Shown: positions 10,901-22,900 of the stretch, piece by piece
Position numbering within the stretch: position 1 is the stretch's first letter
Layout: the number at the start of each line of letters is the position of its first letter
Assembly (NCBI GenBank): GCA_017506865.1
Contig: JAFCMP010000009.1
Coordinates: 372,001-436,000 of the forward strand
DNA: 64,000 nt
Reading direction: 5' to 3'
From: Tribonema minus
Lineage: Eukaryota > Sar > Xanthophyceae > Tribonematales > Tribonemataceae
Made by a program: the position numbers and the translations under genes
The notes under the pieces: model-generated
Told to the model about the DNA's origin: nothing
The model's input: the letters and a program-made list of their open reading frames with translations, nothing else
The model's database searches: none

Positions 10901-13331
10901 GTAGGCCAAGCGTGCTCATCCTGTCCACAGGCGCTACGCAGCGGGGCTATGCCTGCAGCCCTAGAGCACCCATATGCACGCGTACGCCGTGCCCCTGTCA
11001 ACTTTGGTCAGTGAACTTCAAGCAACTTGAAGGGCGAAGGACCTGATAACAACAGCCATGAGACAGATGCGGCAGCGTGTTGGCAACTCACGTGCGGTCG
11101 ATGCGGATGAATGCCGGCTGGGGCTTGAAGCGGGGGACGGGAGCAGTGAGCTTTGGAGGGACCGGCAGCAGGCCCCACACAGCGTCCCTGTTCTCGCGGC
11201 GCGCTGCGGCATCATCAGGAAACTGCTCGAAAAGCCCCGACATCAGATCCTGGTAGTCTGTGCGGTCGGTCTCCACATAGAGCTGCTGCAGCTGTGCCAA
11301 AAGCCGGCGCTTGCTAGCGTCGCTGTCGCCGTCGGGCAGGTGGCGCACTGTCTCGCAGATGTCCAGGATCTTGAGGTAATCGGCGCCCTCCTGCACGTCT
11401 CCGTCATCGTCCAGCTCTGCGCCCCTGAAGCCCAGCTGGTTGAGGCGTGCCTGCAGCTCCCCGTGCAAGTCGTTGCCGGCATAGGTGGTCACCAGCTCAG
11501 CCAAGTCATGTACAGCCCTGGGAGCATCACGTGCAATCAATTTGGCAAGGGGAAGTCCGTAAGTTGGGTGGCAAACAAGCACTGTCGCTCTGACTGTACT
11601 TGCAGGCCACATCCAAGCCTGGCTAGAAGGCCAAGTCAAGAACATCCAGACTGCGGGTTGATTATTCTGAGCAGGCCATCACACATCAACTTTCTTGCAT
11701 GTAGGGACAGAGTAAGGCGCATACATGCAGCGTGTGGCTGAACCAACAAGTAAGGTTGAAGTTGTCCACTACCACTTGCGCTCAATAGCAAAAACAGCTG
11801 CCTGCTGCCATTTCCACCTCTGCCGAGCAGGGCTGGCGCAAGTGTGATTGCAGCCTGCACCCAGCCTTCTGTGCAGGTTACATCACGCCGAACATAGTGC
11901 ACCACAAAAACAGCAGAAATGTGAGCCGTTGAGACACCCGCATCACTTGCACAAATGCCTTGGTGCTGATGAGAGGATGCGAGCCGTTCCAGAAACTGCT
12001 TGCAAATGTATGCACAGTGTACCTTGTGAATACAGGCATTTAACTAGGCATTTGCCGCCCACCTGGTGAACGGGCGCACAGTCATGTCGACTTGGGTATC
12101 AGGGTCATCATCGTCGTTCATGATATGCGCCCGCAGGGCGTGGAACAGGGCCCAGTGCGTGATGGCCAGGCGCCGCCGCTGGAAGTGCACCTGTATGTAC
12201 GTGCTGGCAACCGTTGCCATGTCCTTGGCCACATAGAGGAAGACCTCATGCAGGCGCCAAGGCGCCCCGGGGGCCTGCAGGGCCTGCAGGTTGCTGTTGT
12301 TGCGCAGGTCCTGAAATCGTTGAAGCGTCGAGGGGGGCAACTGCGCAACAGGAAGCGCACGAGGAGCGCGTGTCACTCCACATGGATGGGTTGACCCTCG
12401 CCCTGGCTTTCATTGTCTTGACCAGCGCTGTAACCAGAGTAGCCAGCTGTGATGATCACAGACTGATTGAGATTTGCATTCTGGCCCATGCGAGTGTCAG
12501 TACCACTCGCACATGTGACATCTCCAGGCACGTTGCGCAAGTCATTCAGGTACTGTGAGGCTGTTGGCATACTGGTCGACAAGGTCATTATGTACTGGAC
12601 GGAAGGCTGCCTTCACGACACTGTTTGACAAGCACGCATGAATGGCTCACCATGCACATCCTTCTCAGATAAGGTCGTGAGCCATGGACGAACAAGAAGT
12701 CATGCGACATTGTTGAAGTCCTGCGTGAGTTTCAACGCTGACCAAAGTTATATCTTGCGCCTGAGGCAGCAGCATGCGCTTTTTTTAAACGCAGAAACAG
12801 TCACTGTTGTTGTGCGGATGCGCAGGGAATAGTGATGCCCAGTGCACGGTACCGCTTCAAAGGCCACGCTGCGAAGAAGAGAAGACTTTGTTCTTGTACC
12901 TGAGCAGCTCCAGGTCCTGCTCCGTTCGTGTAACCTGCCCCCGCTCCTTGCACATAGCAGGTTAAACACTCCATAAAGAAGCGCTGCGTGGCGTCGGGGA
13001 ACGGCTGTCCGAGATCTAGCTTCCATGTGCAGATGTAGTTGGCCAGCAAGGAGGCCAGATGCCGCACCTTCCCCACGTAATCTGCAGCGTCCTGGAGTGT
13101 TTGGGCGATCTCAAGGCTAGGGTGCCGATGCAGGACCTTTGCAAGGCTGCAAGAGACGGTCTTGTGCCTGAGCTTTACGCCTTGATCCGCTCCAAGGATG
13201 CGTCGCCTTCGCTCGAAGGTCCGCAACAGAGTCTCGTGCAGCCGGCGTGTGTGTGAGGGCTCATGCCCCTGGGCAGTATTCACCGCCGCCTGCCCGAACC
13301 TGTTGATGAGCCGCTCGACCAGGTCCGCCAT
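7998..13331 (-). CDS. Fanzor-like RuvC nuclease (eukaryotic TnpB homologue), six exons
   Basis: Minus-strand exons 13331-12900, 12340-12063, 11517-11092, 10531-10207, 9626-9177 and 8573-7998 total 2487 nt (828 aa) with every intron in phase. Motifs in order: a helical N-terminal half with VRHLASLLANYICTW; WGLLPVPPKL and RFKPQPAFIRI; FMTDGHQLKLLLVS, equivalent to the TDG strand of TnpB/Fanzor; RuvC-I VTGVDPGQV (Asp of DPG); an Arg-rich segment then IIFFGACARF; a zinc ribbon CLVC followed by CRNENC; and RuvC-III VIDRDTNAR. Length fits Fanzor proteins. A possible extra in-phase exon with acceptor at 12552 (YLNDLRNVPGD) was not included. No terminal inverted repeats or target duplication were seen, so it may be a settled host gene rather than an active element. 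Family knowledge: Fanzors are omega-RNA-guided DNA endonucleases. The residue expected to be Glu seven positions before the first zinc Cys reads Gln. Confidence 0.82.
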
Positions 13332-14781
13332 AATGTGAAAATCGCTGCACCATGTGGAGGAGACAATACACAGAGACAGGCTGTGACTGTCGGCGTGGGC
13401 ACATAATCAGGCACAGGTGGTTTGATCACGAGTCAAAGTGGATGTACTGGGAGCTTGACACATGGGGTGCTGGGGCTGACAAATGGAAATTGCCACTTTC
13501 ACAAAAATCCGCGAATCACGTTCATGGATACTATGCGAGAAAGCGATGCTGAATGCTGCACTGGCGCGATGCGATAAGATGATGCGATGCGATACGGAAA
13601 GCGAAGAAGCCTTGCAAGCATGGAGACGTGTCCACACTTGAAACGACGAGGATAATCGGTCGGACACTGCGGCCGTCGTGAGACCCTGCAGCCTCAGGAG
13701 AACTAAAACATACTGTAGCCGCGAACACTGCACCGAAGTGGTGCACGAAGACGATGGGCGACATCACCATCAGCAATTTATGACCTCAGCGAGTGCGCAC
13801 CTGTCGTCTCTGTATCAGCGCCAGCGCAGCGCCACACCTAGTTTTTACTTCTATCAGACTGCGCGCGGAGAGTCACATCTTTCAAGTTGACGAGGAAACA
13901 CGACTTTCGTTGTATCATATCATGGGGCATGCTGAACAGCTCCGTTGTTGATGAAGAGCCAAGTTAGGGAGGTCACATTCATGGCTGAACCTCACGTTGC
14001 TTGTGAGCTCGGTGGTGGCCTGTACACGACTCGTGAATAGTGCGTACATATGTCCCAGGGGACATCCTACTTCATTGGGGAGTGTGGAGGAGCCATGGAG
14101 CAGTCAGCATGCCCAGACTGTGGAGCAGTTGTTGGAGGTCACAATCATGCTGTTGTGCAGGGTAACGCACAGTGGCAGCCAGGGGATCTGCTGCATGCGG
14201 AACGACGCGATGAGCTTGAGCGCCAGCTCTGAAGTAGCCACCCGCTTGACACAGGGTGATGGCCCAGAATTACCCTTCTGTGCCAGGCGTGGGCAGAACG
14301 CAGGGCAGATTCTGAAGTGGCTCAGAATATCATCCAGAATTGTACCCAGGCAAATCTGCCCAGAACGGCGTTTTGGGCAAAATCTACGGTCTCTAACGAC
14401 AAGGTGTTTTACCAGATGTGCCAGTGGCACGCGCTCGCTGTGTATGACACCATGTCAATAATGAGTGAGGATTGCGCAGCCATCATGGTGACACTATCTC
14501 CTGCTGTCAAAGATGTGAAACAAATGAAATGTATGACTGCCGCCAGATGCGCAAGCGCGCTATGAGACATCATCCTACCAGAAGATTGCAGAGGCTGCAG
14601 AACGCATCTAGTGGTGCGCGCAGCGGCTCGGCTGGCTCAGCAAAAAGGCGGCTACCATGCGATGTCTACAATATTGCAAGGGCGCTGGTAAGGGTGCCAC
14701 AGTGAACAGGAGCTTGCACCCTTTTGAGAGAAGCGCCATATGGTATCAGGCCTTCGCTTGGCCCGCCGCATCGCGCCAGCC
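13332..14781. other. Intergenic region upstream of the Fanzor-like gene
   Basis: About 1.45 kb separates the Fanzor-like start from the 3' end of the next minus-strand gene. Open frames are short and of low-complexity composition. A run of gatgcgat repeats occurs at 13566-13596. I found no domain, RNA gene or promoter motif that I can support. Confidence 0.4.
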
Positions 14782-17700
14782 TCAGTCAATCGCCACAAGG
14801 CATGAGTCCTTGGGCAAGCTGAGTCGCGCAGACTTTCGACGGATAATCGGCCGTGGATCGACATCCTCCCTCACAGGCGCACTGGTGCTTGGGATGTCGC
14901 CGCCGCCTGTAAACGCCTCGGCGCCTTTGCGACTGCCACGAAGCACAGACCACGAGCACCACATCCAGCCAATTCCTGCCAGCGCCAGGTTGATCCACAC
15001 AAAGATGGAGGCGGTGGCATCGGTGTCGGCCTGGAACGTCATGGTGACGGCACCTACCACGTTGTACTGCCCCAACCCGTTGGCCTGCGCGTGTACCCAG
15101 CGCACCTGGCAGGAAAGGTTGTGCATAGCATGATGCGGCGGGGTATCACAAGCAAATATCATGGTGAGCTGTTGTTATGCAAGATGTTGATGACAAGTGC
15201 TATATGTACGTCAGCAATTTACTCAAGTGCACCTTCAACTGGACAGTGGTGTGATTTCAAGTTGCGAACTGTACTTGCGCGATCACATGAGTGCCAATTT
15301 GAAAGGCGTCAAAGGTGAAAGACGTGATGACGCCTACTATTAGAATAGTATCAGTAAACCTGCGCTGACACTGAAACGCCCATCCGCAAGCACATCACCT
15401 GGGTGTCGTCGCCATTGGGAGTAGACATCTGCGCGGCGAGATCCGCAATGATGGTGAGCACTGCGGGCGTGGTGATGCCAATCAGGAAGGCGCCCACTGT
15501 GAGCAGGCGTGCCAGCAGCGGCGGAAGGCGCAGCACCCGCAAGAAGAAGCTGACCACTTCCCGCCTCGCCGCATAGGACGCGATCAATGCCACTAGCGTC
15601 TGCGACAGCACCAGGGCCGCCCCCATGGTTGTCAGTGTCATCTCCATGTTGGACAGCATGTCGTCGTTGAACTGGGCGAGGACAGCCTCGGCGCTCGTCA
15701 CCACGGCAGCGACGCCCGCGGGCAGGGCGCTCGTCAGCAGCACACCCCCGCCCATGAACGACTTGCCCCATGTGTCCGTTTTGTACGGTTTCTTGGCGTC
15801 GGGGTCCTCCTCCAGGTCCGTCCAGCTCGGTCGCAAGAGCCCTGCGGCCAGCAGCGCATCTTTACCGCTCGGCGCCGGCGAGCCGACCCGCGCCGCTGCC
15901 GTTTCCGTCGCAACGCCGTTGGCGCCGCCGCCGCCACCGTGCACGTTGCCCCACCCCAGCAGCGGCCACAGCATCTTGCAGTCCTGCAGATCATGGAATT
16001 TCCCGGCTGCCGCCACCTTCGCCTGCCTCAAGTCCTTGTCCCTGTCAAGGCTGTTGATCCTGTTCTGGTCTATCTCGCACCACGGCAGCAAGCTGTTGCC
16101 CCACGCTTCGCTGGTGAGCACGCTGTACTTGACGAGGGTGCCGGCAGCACTACTTGTGTAGATGCCGTCGTCCTCGGCGGCCTTGCCACCGCCGCCATTG
16201 CCGCTGGTGCCCAAGACCGGGTTCATCTCGCTGCCCTTGTAGTTTGAATACTGGTGCTCGCCGTCCATGACGTACCTGTTCGGGTCAGGGGGCAGCCAGC
16301 AGCAGCAACAGCAACAGCCAGCAGTGGTGCACATTGAATTTAGCACACTCTTCAGGCACTGTGCGATTGGAGGGGGCTCACATCCACGCCCCCGCACCCC
16401 TCCAAGTGTACCGTCAGTGACACTAGTGTGGTCTGCATCACTAATTGCTGCCTTCTTTGGGTATAACCCTGAGGCTCGCCTAGCCCGCATGTACCTCTTC
16501 AGACACGCACGGGGTTTATCAACAACAGCGCTACACTTGAGAGTACGCGCGCGGTAGGTAGCGCAGTTGCAACAGCTTGGTAGTCACCGTCAGTGACTGC
16601 ACAGGGGTGACCCCACAACTTGGCAGCCGTGACCCCCCCCCCCCCCCCCGCCGCCTGCGCACTCACGAGGGCTGGCCGCCAACGGTCGCCGCCTCCTCGT
16701 CCAACGCCAGGCGCGGCTCCGTGATCTCCCATGCGCTGATGGCCGCGCCTCCCAGCACTAGCAGCTGCGGCATCCACCGCGTGTCGTTCGAGCGCAGCTC
16801 TGGTTCCATGTTTGCGAGGTCCTCGGCGGACAGCGGCTGCGACTTAGCCCAATTGCCATCAGCAGTGACGCAGCTGAAGCGCATTGCGCCCATCGTCAGC
16901 CGATTTGTGTACATCTCTGACCCGCACGCCAGGGCGGCACCGTAGGATCGCACATTCTTGCCGTCGGGGCCCGCCCAGTTGCCGCCACCGACCATCGCCG
17001 CCGGAAGGAAGCGGTAAACATCATGATTGTTGTCACCATTGGCCTTGCCCTTGGTTGGCGGAAACTGCAGGTTCGCCTGGCAATGCATGCCGCAGAAACC
17101 GGGCGCAAGGTGTATGCGGGTCAGCAGCCTGAGCGCGCAGTGTATCTAACATCACCATCAATAAGGGTTGTAGATGCATTGAGCGGTCGCAGGGCGTCTG
17201 AGCATCATTCTGATGCGGTAACCAGCGCCTCAAAGGCTGTGCATCGCACGGTGACCGTGCGGTGATTTTAACCCCTGTCCTCGCAAACGCCGCCAAGAGC
17301 GCTACATTGGTGATACCCTCAGCTGGCTGTTCACCTGTGAGAAGTAGGAGTCAAAGATGTATACTTTGACTGTGCTGGGATCGCCGGGGTCGCAGTTGCT
17401 GGTGCCCCAGCCCATCTCGTCCATCCACGGGTGCTTGAAGCTGACAACGACTACGCAGTCCCCCGTCTGCTCCAAGTAAGCGCCAGCCCGAAGGACACCC
17501 AATTCCAGGTTGACGCTGCGCGCCGACAGCGTCAGGAAGCGGACCGCCCCGCCAAAGGGCATCATGATGATGTTGTCTTTGACCCACTCGGTGGTACCAG
17601 CGGCGAGGGCCCAGGCTACCTTGGAGCGCGCCACCCCTAGCCGCGACTGGGTGGCCTCCGGCACGAGAACTGCGGTCAGATCGTCAGCGCGCACGTGGAA

Positions 17701-19477
17701 GACCGGCAGCGCGACCAGCGAGTGGGCGAAGCGCGTGTAGCCCATGGCGAGTGTGCCGTGGGGCTTGGCCTCGGTAACGACGTGGACGATGTCGGCGATG
17801 ATGTTGCAGTTTCTGTCGGAGCACAGAAAGAGGTCCACCTGTGAGGCAATGGCGGCGACGGTTGAATTGCGAAAAATGGGACCTGAATTGGGAAAACCTG
17901 ACCCAGCATCAAACCACTTTGGCGATGTCTGGTTGAACCCTGCCAGCATTCGATGCTCAATTTCAACTTGATGTTGAGGTTTTTAGTTGATGTGCGCAGT
18001 GTTGAAGCTGGTTAGAATTCCATGATGAGGCACTGAGCATCTTTCAAACTTCAAGGTGGAGTTGAACTTCCAACTTAGCCAAACTTCACAGTTGAGGTTA
18101 AAATTCAAGGCCAAGGTCAACATTATATAATATTATTATCTCAAGAACCTCAGTGTAAAAACAAATCTTTTTTCTTATTATACATTTTTGGGCATGACTG
18201 TTGCCCCCACATCATCACAATTGACAAAAGTCAATTTGCCGGTTCACCCCTGAGGGCCTGTGGGTCCTGTTTTGAACTTCGGAAAACAGGTCCCGTTTTG
18301 CGCAATTCAAACCTGGCGGTGGCGGCAATGCGTGCACCACCAGCACACTGTCAGCTTAAAGTCATGATGACAGTGTGACGGGCAACGCTGTCTGCGTGCC
18401 GATGCCTGCGAGCTGAGCACGTGTGCGAACGGGCCGCAGACTCAGGCTGACATTTGTACATTGTCGAACAACTTATTGTTTCTCGCCGACGGTCGTATCC
18501 TGTGATTACTCAGTAAATACTGTACTCAGTAGCTCTCGAAGGCACTGCACCACATATTTTTTCTTACTGTACTCGGTGATGCTCAGACACTCCCATATTT
18601 ACTTGGTATTTTACTTGCCAATGGCATTCCAAGTGAAATCCGAGTAATTTAAAAATGCCCCGGGGCCCTCGAGTTTTCACTTGGAATAATACTTATTCGT
18701 ACTTCTCGGTGCCTACATGAACTTGTTGTATTCGAGAATATGGCCCTGGATTGAACCACGTAATTACTATGCTTTACTCTGTGTAAATTCCTGGGCAAAT
18801 TATTGTTATTGGAGGGCAAATAGCTATATAACAGGGCGTATTCGACAAATTGAATGTCTGCTGACACCACAGTGACTGCCCTGTCATGATCATCATGGTG
18901 GCGACTCACCTGAGCCGTACCGCGCAGCGACCGCTGAGCGTCCAGTCTAGCGTGTGACCGCGCCACTGTCAGCTCGTAGTCTGCAAGAACACCACCTATG
19001 TTGTGGTCTGTGCTAGCTGTTGCCCCTCCCGCCTTGAAATTCCGGAAACGCGCGGCCATGAGAAGGTCCGCACCTATGTACCAAAGAATCGTTAACGTGC
19101 ACAGACTCTGAGGTGGCGCATCGTGTGACAAGTATCAAGCACATGCTGTGCCCGCAAGCGACGTACTAGTGCATGCGGCAAGTACCTCAGCAAGGTCGAT
19201 TGGCAGCATAGGAAATATCCTTGCGGCACCCGGCCCGGCTTGCAATGTGCATGGCTAGACGCATCGCACCTGCTCCAAGCGGATAGCCCTGTGCCACCAA
19301 ATTACACGTCCCGGCTGCCTGGCCAGTCTCGATGGCATCCGCGCAGAATATCGACCTTGTGAATGTCGAGCCCACGCTGCTCAGCTCTATTGCGCCATCG
19401 CATTCTGCAAGCCCCAGGAGCGCCAATACTATGAGCAAGAGTCGGTCTGCACGCTTCCCTGCCCCACATTGTGCCAT
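14782..19477 (-). CDS. Secreted/membrane protein of unknown family, six exons
   Basis: Exons 19477-19270, 19073-18910, 17838-17335, 17076-16667, 16275-15360 and 15105-14782 sum to 2526 nt (841 aa) with matching phases. Residues 1-28 form a classical signal peptide (RADRLLLIVLALLGLAECDG). The middle is rich in Cys and aromatic residues, with paired cysteines such as CSDRNC. A poly-Gly stretch lies in exon 5. Hydrophobic segments follow: one in exon 4 (LLVLGGAAISAW), two in exon 5 (MGAALVLSQTLVALIASYAA; LLTVGAFLIGITTPAVL) and one in exon 6 (ASIFVWINLALAGIGWMW), then a basic cytoplasmic-like tail. Reading exon 1 on to the stronger GTACTT donor near 19190 would pass an in-frame TGA, so the earlier donor at 19270 was chosen. 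The family was not recognised; a cell-surface role is only an inference. Confidence 0.6.
17955..18130. repeat. Cluster of TTCAA/TTGAA half-palindromes inside intron 2
   Basis: This stretch of the second intron of the membrane-protein gene is built almost entirely of variants of ttcaacttgaa and its halves (tttcaacttgatg, gttgaacttccaact, cttcaaggtgg, ggttaaaattcaagg). The same words recur at 4958, 11018, 34160-34300, 45147, 45385 and 47461. It resembles decayed palindromic repeat material, possibly MITE remnants. Confidence 0.5.
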
Positions 19478-19574
19478 AACGAAAGCACGGTCTAGCGCCA
19501 GCCGAAGTGTGCAGGCTAGGCTGGGACGCTAAACCTTTCGTGGTGCCAGCGATTTGAGATCTAAGCGGGGAAGT

Positions 19575-19910
19575 TCGCGGGGAAGTTGAGAGTGGGGAGT
19601 GACAATGGGCGTGCAGAGGGTCAGTGGCAATGGGTCAGTGAGGGTAGTAGGGGTAGTGGGGGAAGTGGGGCGGTGGGGTCAGTGGGGAGGGTGGGGGTGG
19701 AGGGGTAGTGAGGGCCGTGGGGTAGTGCACTAGTCACGGTGGGGCAGTGAGGTCAGCGGGGGAGTGGGGGAGGGGGGGTAGTGAGGGTAGTAGGGGTAGT
19801 GGGGGAGGGAGGTTAGTGGGGTCAGTGGGGGTAGAGGGGAAGGGGGGAAGTGGGGTTACTGAGGTTAGTGGGGTCTGACCCAGTGGGGTCAGTGGGGGCA
19901 ATGGGGTATA
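19575..19910 (+). repeat. G-rich minisatellite
   Basis: The plus strand is a purine-rich array of short irregular units such as gtggggtcagtgggg, gtgggggtagtg and agtgagggtagt. It contains dozens of GGG/GGGG runs spaced by two to six bases, so the G strand could form quadruplexes and the C strand is pyrimidine-only over long stretches. Unit length drifts, so there is no clean period. It sits about 100 bp upstream of the start of the minus-strand membrane-protein gene. Confidence 0.8.
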
Positions 19911-22900
19911 ATAATTCCAGTTGACTCGGAGCCTGAGGGGAGTGGGGGTGTGGCAGCCACTGATGTCAGTTCACTGACTCGGAGTCTCGAGATCTCAGGA
20001 CCATGGTTGCAACTTGAACTTGCTTTCTGGAGCTTAAGCAGCACCCACTGGTAGGAGCACTGGCAGTCCTTACCTCAGCCTCCCGCAAAAATTCCTCACT
20101 CATTCAATTTACAACATCTCGCGAAGTTCATCCTCGTCCTCGCCGTTGACTCAGAGCCAGTCTGACTCTCGGAGACCCCAGCGTTATGCTTAGCAGCATA
20201 CATATATATATACTGTAGTACTCCGAAATATGAACATTTGGTTCCGAGTCACCCTCAACTTTTGTGACACGTAGTGTCGGAAATGACGACTCACTGACTG
20301 TCACAGCTAGACTAAGTCTATTATCTAAGAGCTCCATGTCATTGATAAGATGCCAAGCCAGGTAGCAAGGCAGCAGTGAGGAAGAGAGACTCCGGCTGAA
20401 GGACCGTGCTAAGGAGAAGTGAATATTGAGTGTAATGTCGAGCTCGTGAATAGAGGTCACGGTGGCACGATAGAGCGCTCCTAATAGTATGTAGTGAGCA
20501 GTCCAAGCGACGTGTCTTAGTAATAGTATGCATGGCACCGTGACGAGTAGGTGCAACCTGCTCGTGCACTTGGCAACCTGCTCAAGTAACTGTTACAGCC
20601 AGCTAACTTGAAGCCAGTCACGCCACTGCAGTTACATGTCCTTGCAGTTACACGACTCTCAGACTGCTGCAGCAGTTACATGAGAGCATGATATTCCGAC
20701 ACGTAGCACCTGGCCAGCCTGAGTGCACACCAAAACTTGAGTCTGCAGGGCATGTTATGTCCCTGGCTCTTGAAGGAGAGGAGGGTAGGTCGCTGTTTGC
20801 AGCTGCAGGTTCGAAAGCTCCATATCGGCCACCGCTGACGATGGTTAGCCAAGGCAGCTGCCAGTGCAGTTGCAGCTGCCAGTGGAGCCAGAGGATAATT
20901 GTCTTTGAAAAGAGCCTCTGAGTGTGACACTCGAGCTCCGAGTCGCGGTGGTGATCATGGCGACGTCTGTGCATCAGGTGACTTTGAACCCGGTGCGTTC
21001 AACTTGCCGCCTTCAAGTGAGCAAGACTCTCGGAGGCATGATGTCCTGCTGAAATGATTACATCCGGTCCGGGTGTAGACTTGACGGAAGTGTGCACGCA
21101 AGCAGACTCTGAGGCTGACTCAGAGATCTCCTCCTTGCGCTGTCCCTTGCACACTCAGTCTTAGTTGAAGCTACAAAGACTGACCTGCTGCCGCGCATTG
21201 TGCTTTAAAGAAATTGCATGCTGACCCACGCGTAATGCCATTCCGCTCGATTGCGTCAATGTGCACATGCCTGATGAGGGCGGCCCGACTGATGCTGCGA
21301 GGCTGGAAAGCAGTGCACGCCAATGTCACAGTGATGGCAACCTGCTATCGTCATCATGCCGCACTTGCAATGGCTGGGTTTGTGATGAACGCCAGCATGC
21401 GCTTGGGCTAGTAGCACGACAATTGTGAGGCTAGACGCTGTGTCGTGTGACGTCATGTCTCCACATACACAAATTGACATGGCCATCGATTCTAGTCCAA
21501 GTGCTGTGCCCTTGGAGCATTGCTGATGCCAAGCTCGTCTCAGACTGGCTTTGCAGATGGCAGCTCTGCCTCATCACGTGTGCCAGTCACTGTGGTTGAC
21601 AACGTAGGGTGCTACCCTGCTCCAGATGCTGCAACACGTGAGAGCTGCAGTGCCCTGTGTCAGTGCATATAAATGCCACGTTGTTCGCAGTCATTATGCT
21701 GCGCGCGGATTTCAATCCGCGAGCGCTGCACACAGGACACAATGAGGAGCGATCACGCATGCGTGCATCTGCTGTGGCATGGAAGGCTGGGGCAAAGACT
21801 CAAGACAGGCAGATTCAGCTGGTCTCGCGGTGAAGTCAGTGCTTGCCGTGGATACGGTGTGTGCCGCAGTCACTGTGCAAGCCACGCTGACCTGCGCTAC
21901 TGATACGGAGCATGCGATGCGGCATAGGTGGACAAACAGTGCGTTGAGTCACCAAGGCACTGGTGGATTTGACACTGCTCTACTACTGTAACACTGCCCC
22001 TTTGCCTGCACCATGTTGAAGATGAAGTTTGCAAGTGCTGCTAAAATGAAAGTGTGCTGGTCGCGCAGCTGATGTGAGGGCTACTAGTAGGCTGTGTCAC
22101 CTGCAGGCCATGGCAAGGAGCGATGCAGCAATGGCACCGATCGGGTGAATCAGATGTTGCTGCACTGCGCCTGATGCATCTCGCAAGCTGCTGGTCTGGT
22201 TGTTGATGCGCATGCGCTGTCTGTGCGTGAGGTCGCCACGCTACATGAACTTCGTTGAACCTGACACGCATATTGCCTAACACTGCCAGCATTACAGACA
22301 TCCAGGCTTAGCTTCAAATTGCAAATTTGGTGGTGTTGGAGATGGCATTCCACCTAGCAATTGCCGTGAATGGTTCTGGCATGTTTGACCTGCTTGACGA
22401 TGCCCCAATTGGCCTAGGGGAAAGCGGTTGGACCATGGTGCAGTTGCCACTCCGACTGAATGGATGGTATTGTATCGCAGTCAAATATGCATGCGTCGGA
22501 CGACGATGCTGGAATTGCAATTGCAATGACTGTTGCTGAATTGCAATGTGCAAAGTTGCTGCGAGTCAGGCCGCTAATGAGTCTTGAGACTTTATGGCTT
22601 CAAGCCCATCGCGCCTGAGCTCTGTGCACTGCTGACCTGTGGTTAAAGTGTGTATGCTGCGGCAGCCACAGAGTGCAATGACTGTGAGAATGAGTTTGTA
22701 AGTGTCGTAAGCGACTACGACACATCGCTCAGCGATGATGATGGCATGCTAGCCAGCCAATGCAAGCGAATGCGTGATCGCCATTGAAGGCTGAATCACG
22801 ATGCCGCAGGAAATGTAGGAGCTCATATATGTGAGTACCATGTCCACTGCTCAGCACGATGCTCGCTGAAAACCGATGTATGCATGGCACTGCTGAGAAA

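Noticed and set aside
15625-16161. Plus-strand frames of 100-250 codons opposite the membrane-protein and ZNHIT2-like exons (for example 1356-2114 and 15625-16161)
   Set aside because: They mirror GC-rich coding exons with consistent splicing on the minus strand; none carries a domain.
19190-19200. Selenocysteine codon in the membrane-protein gene (TGA after Cys)
   Set aside because: An alternative in-phase donor at 19270 removes the TGA, the 3' end shows no recognisable SECIS element, and no family precedent is known to me.
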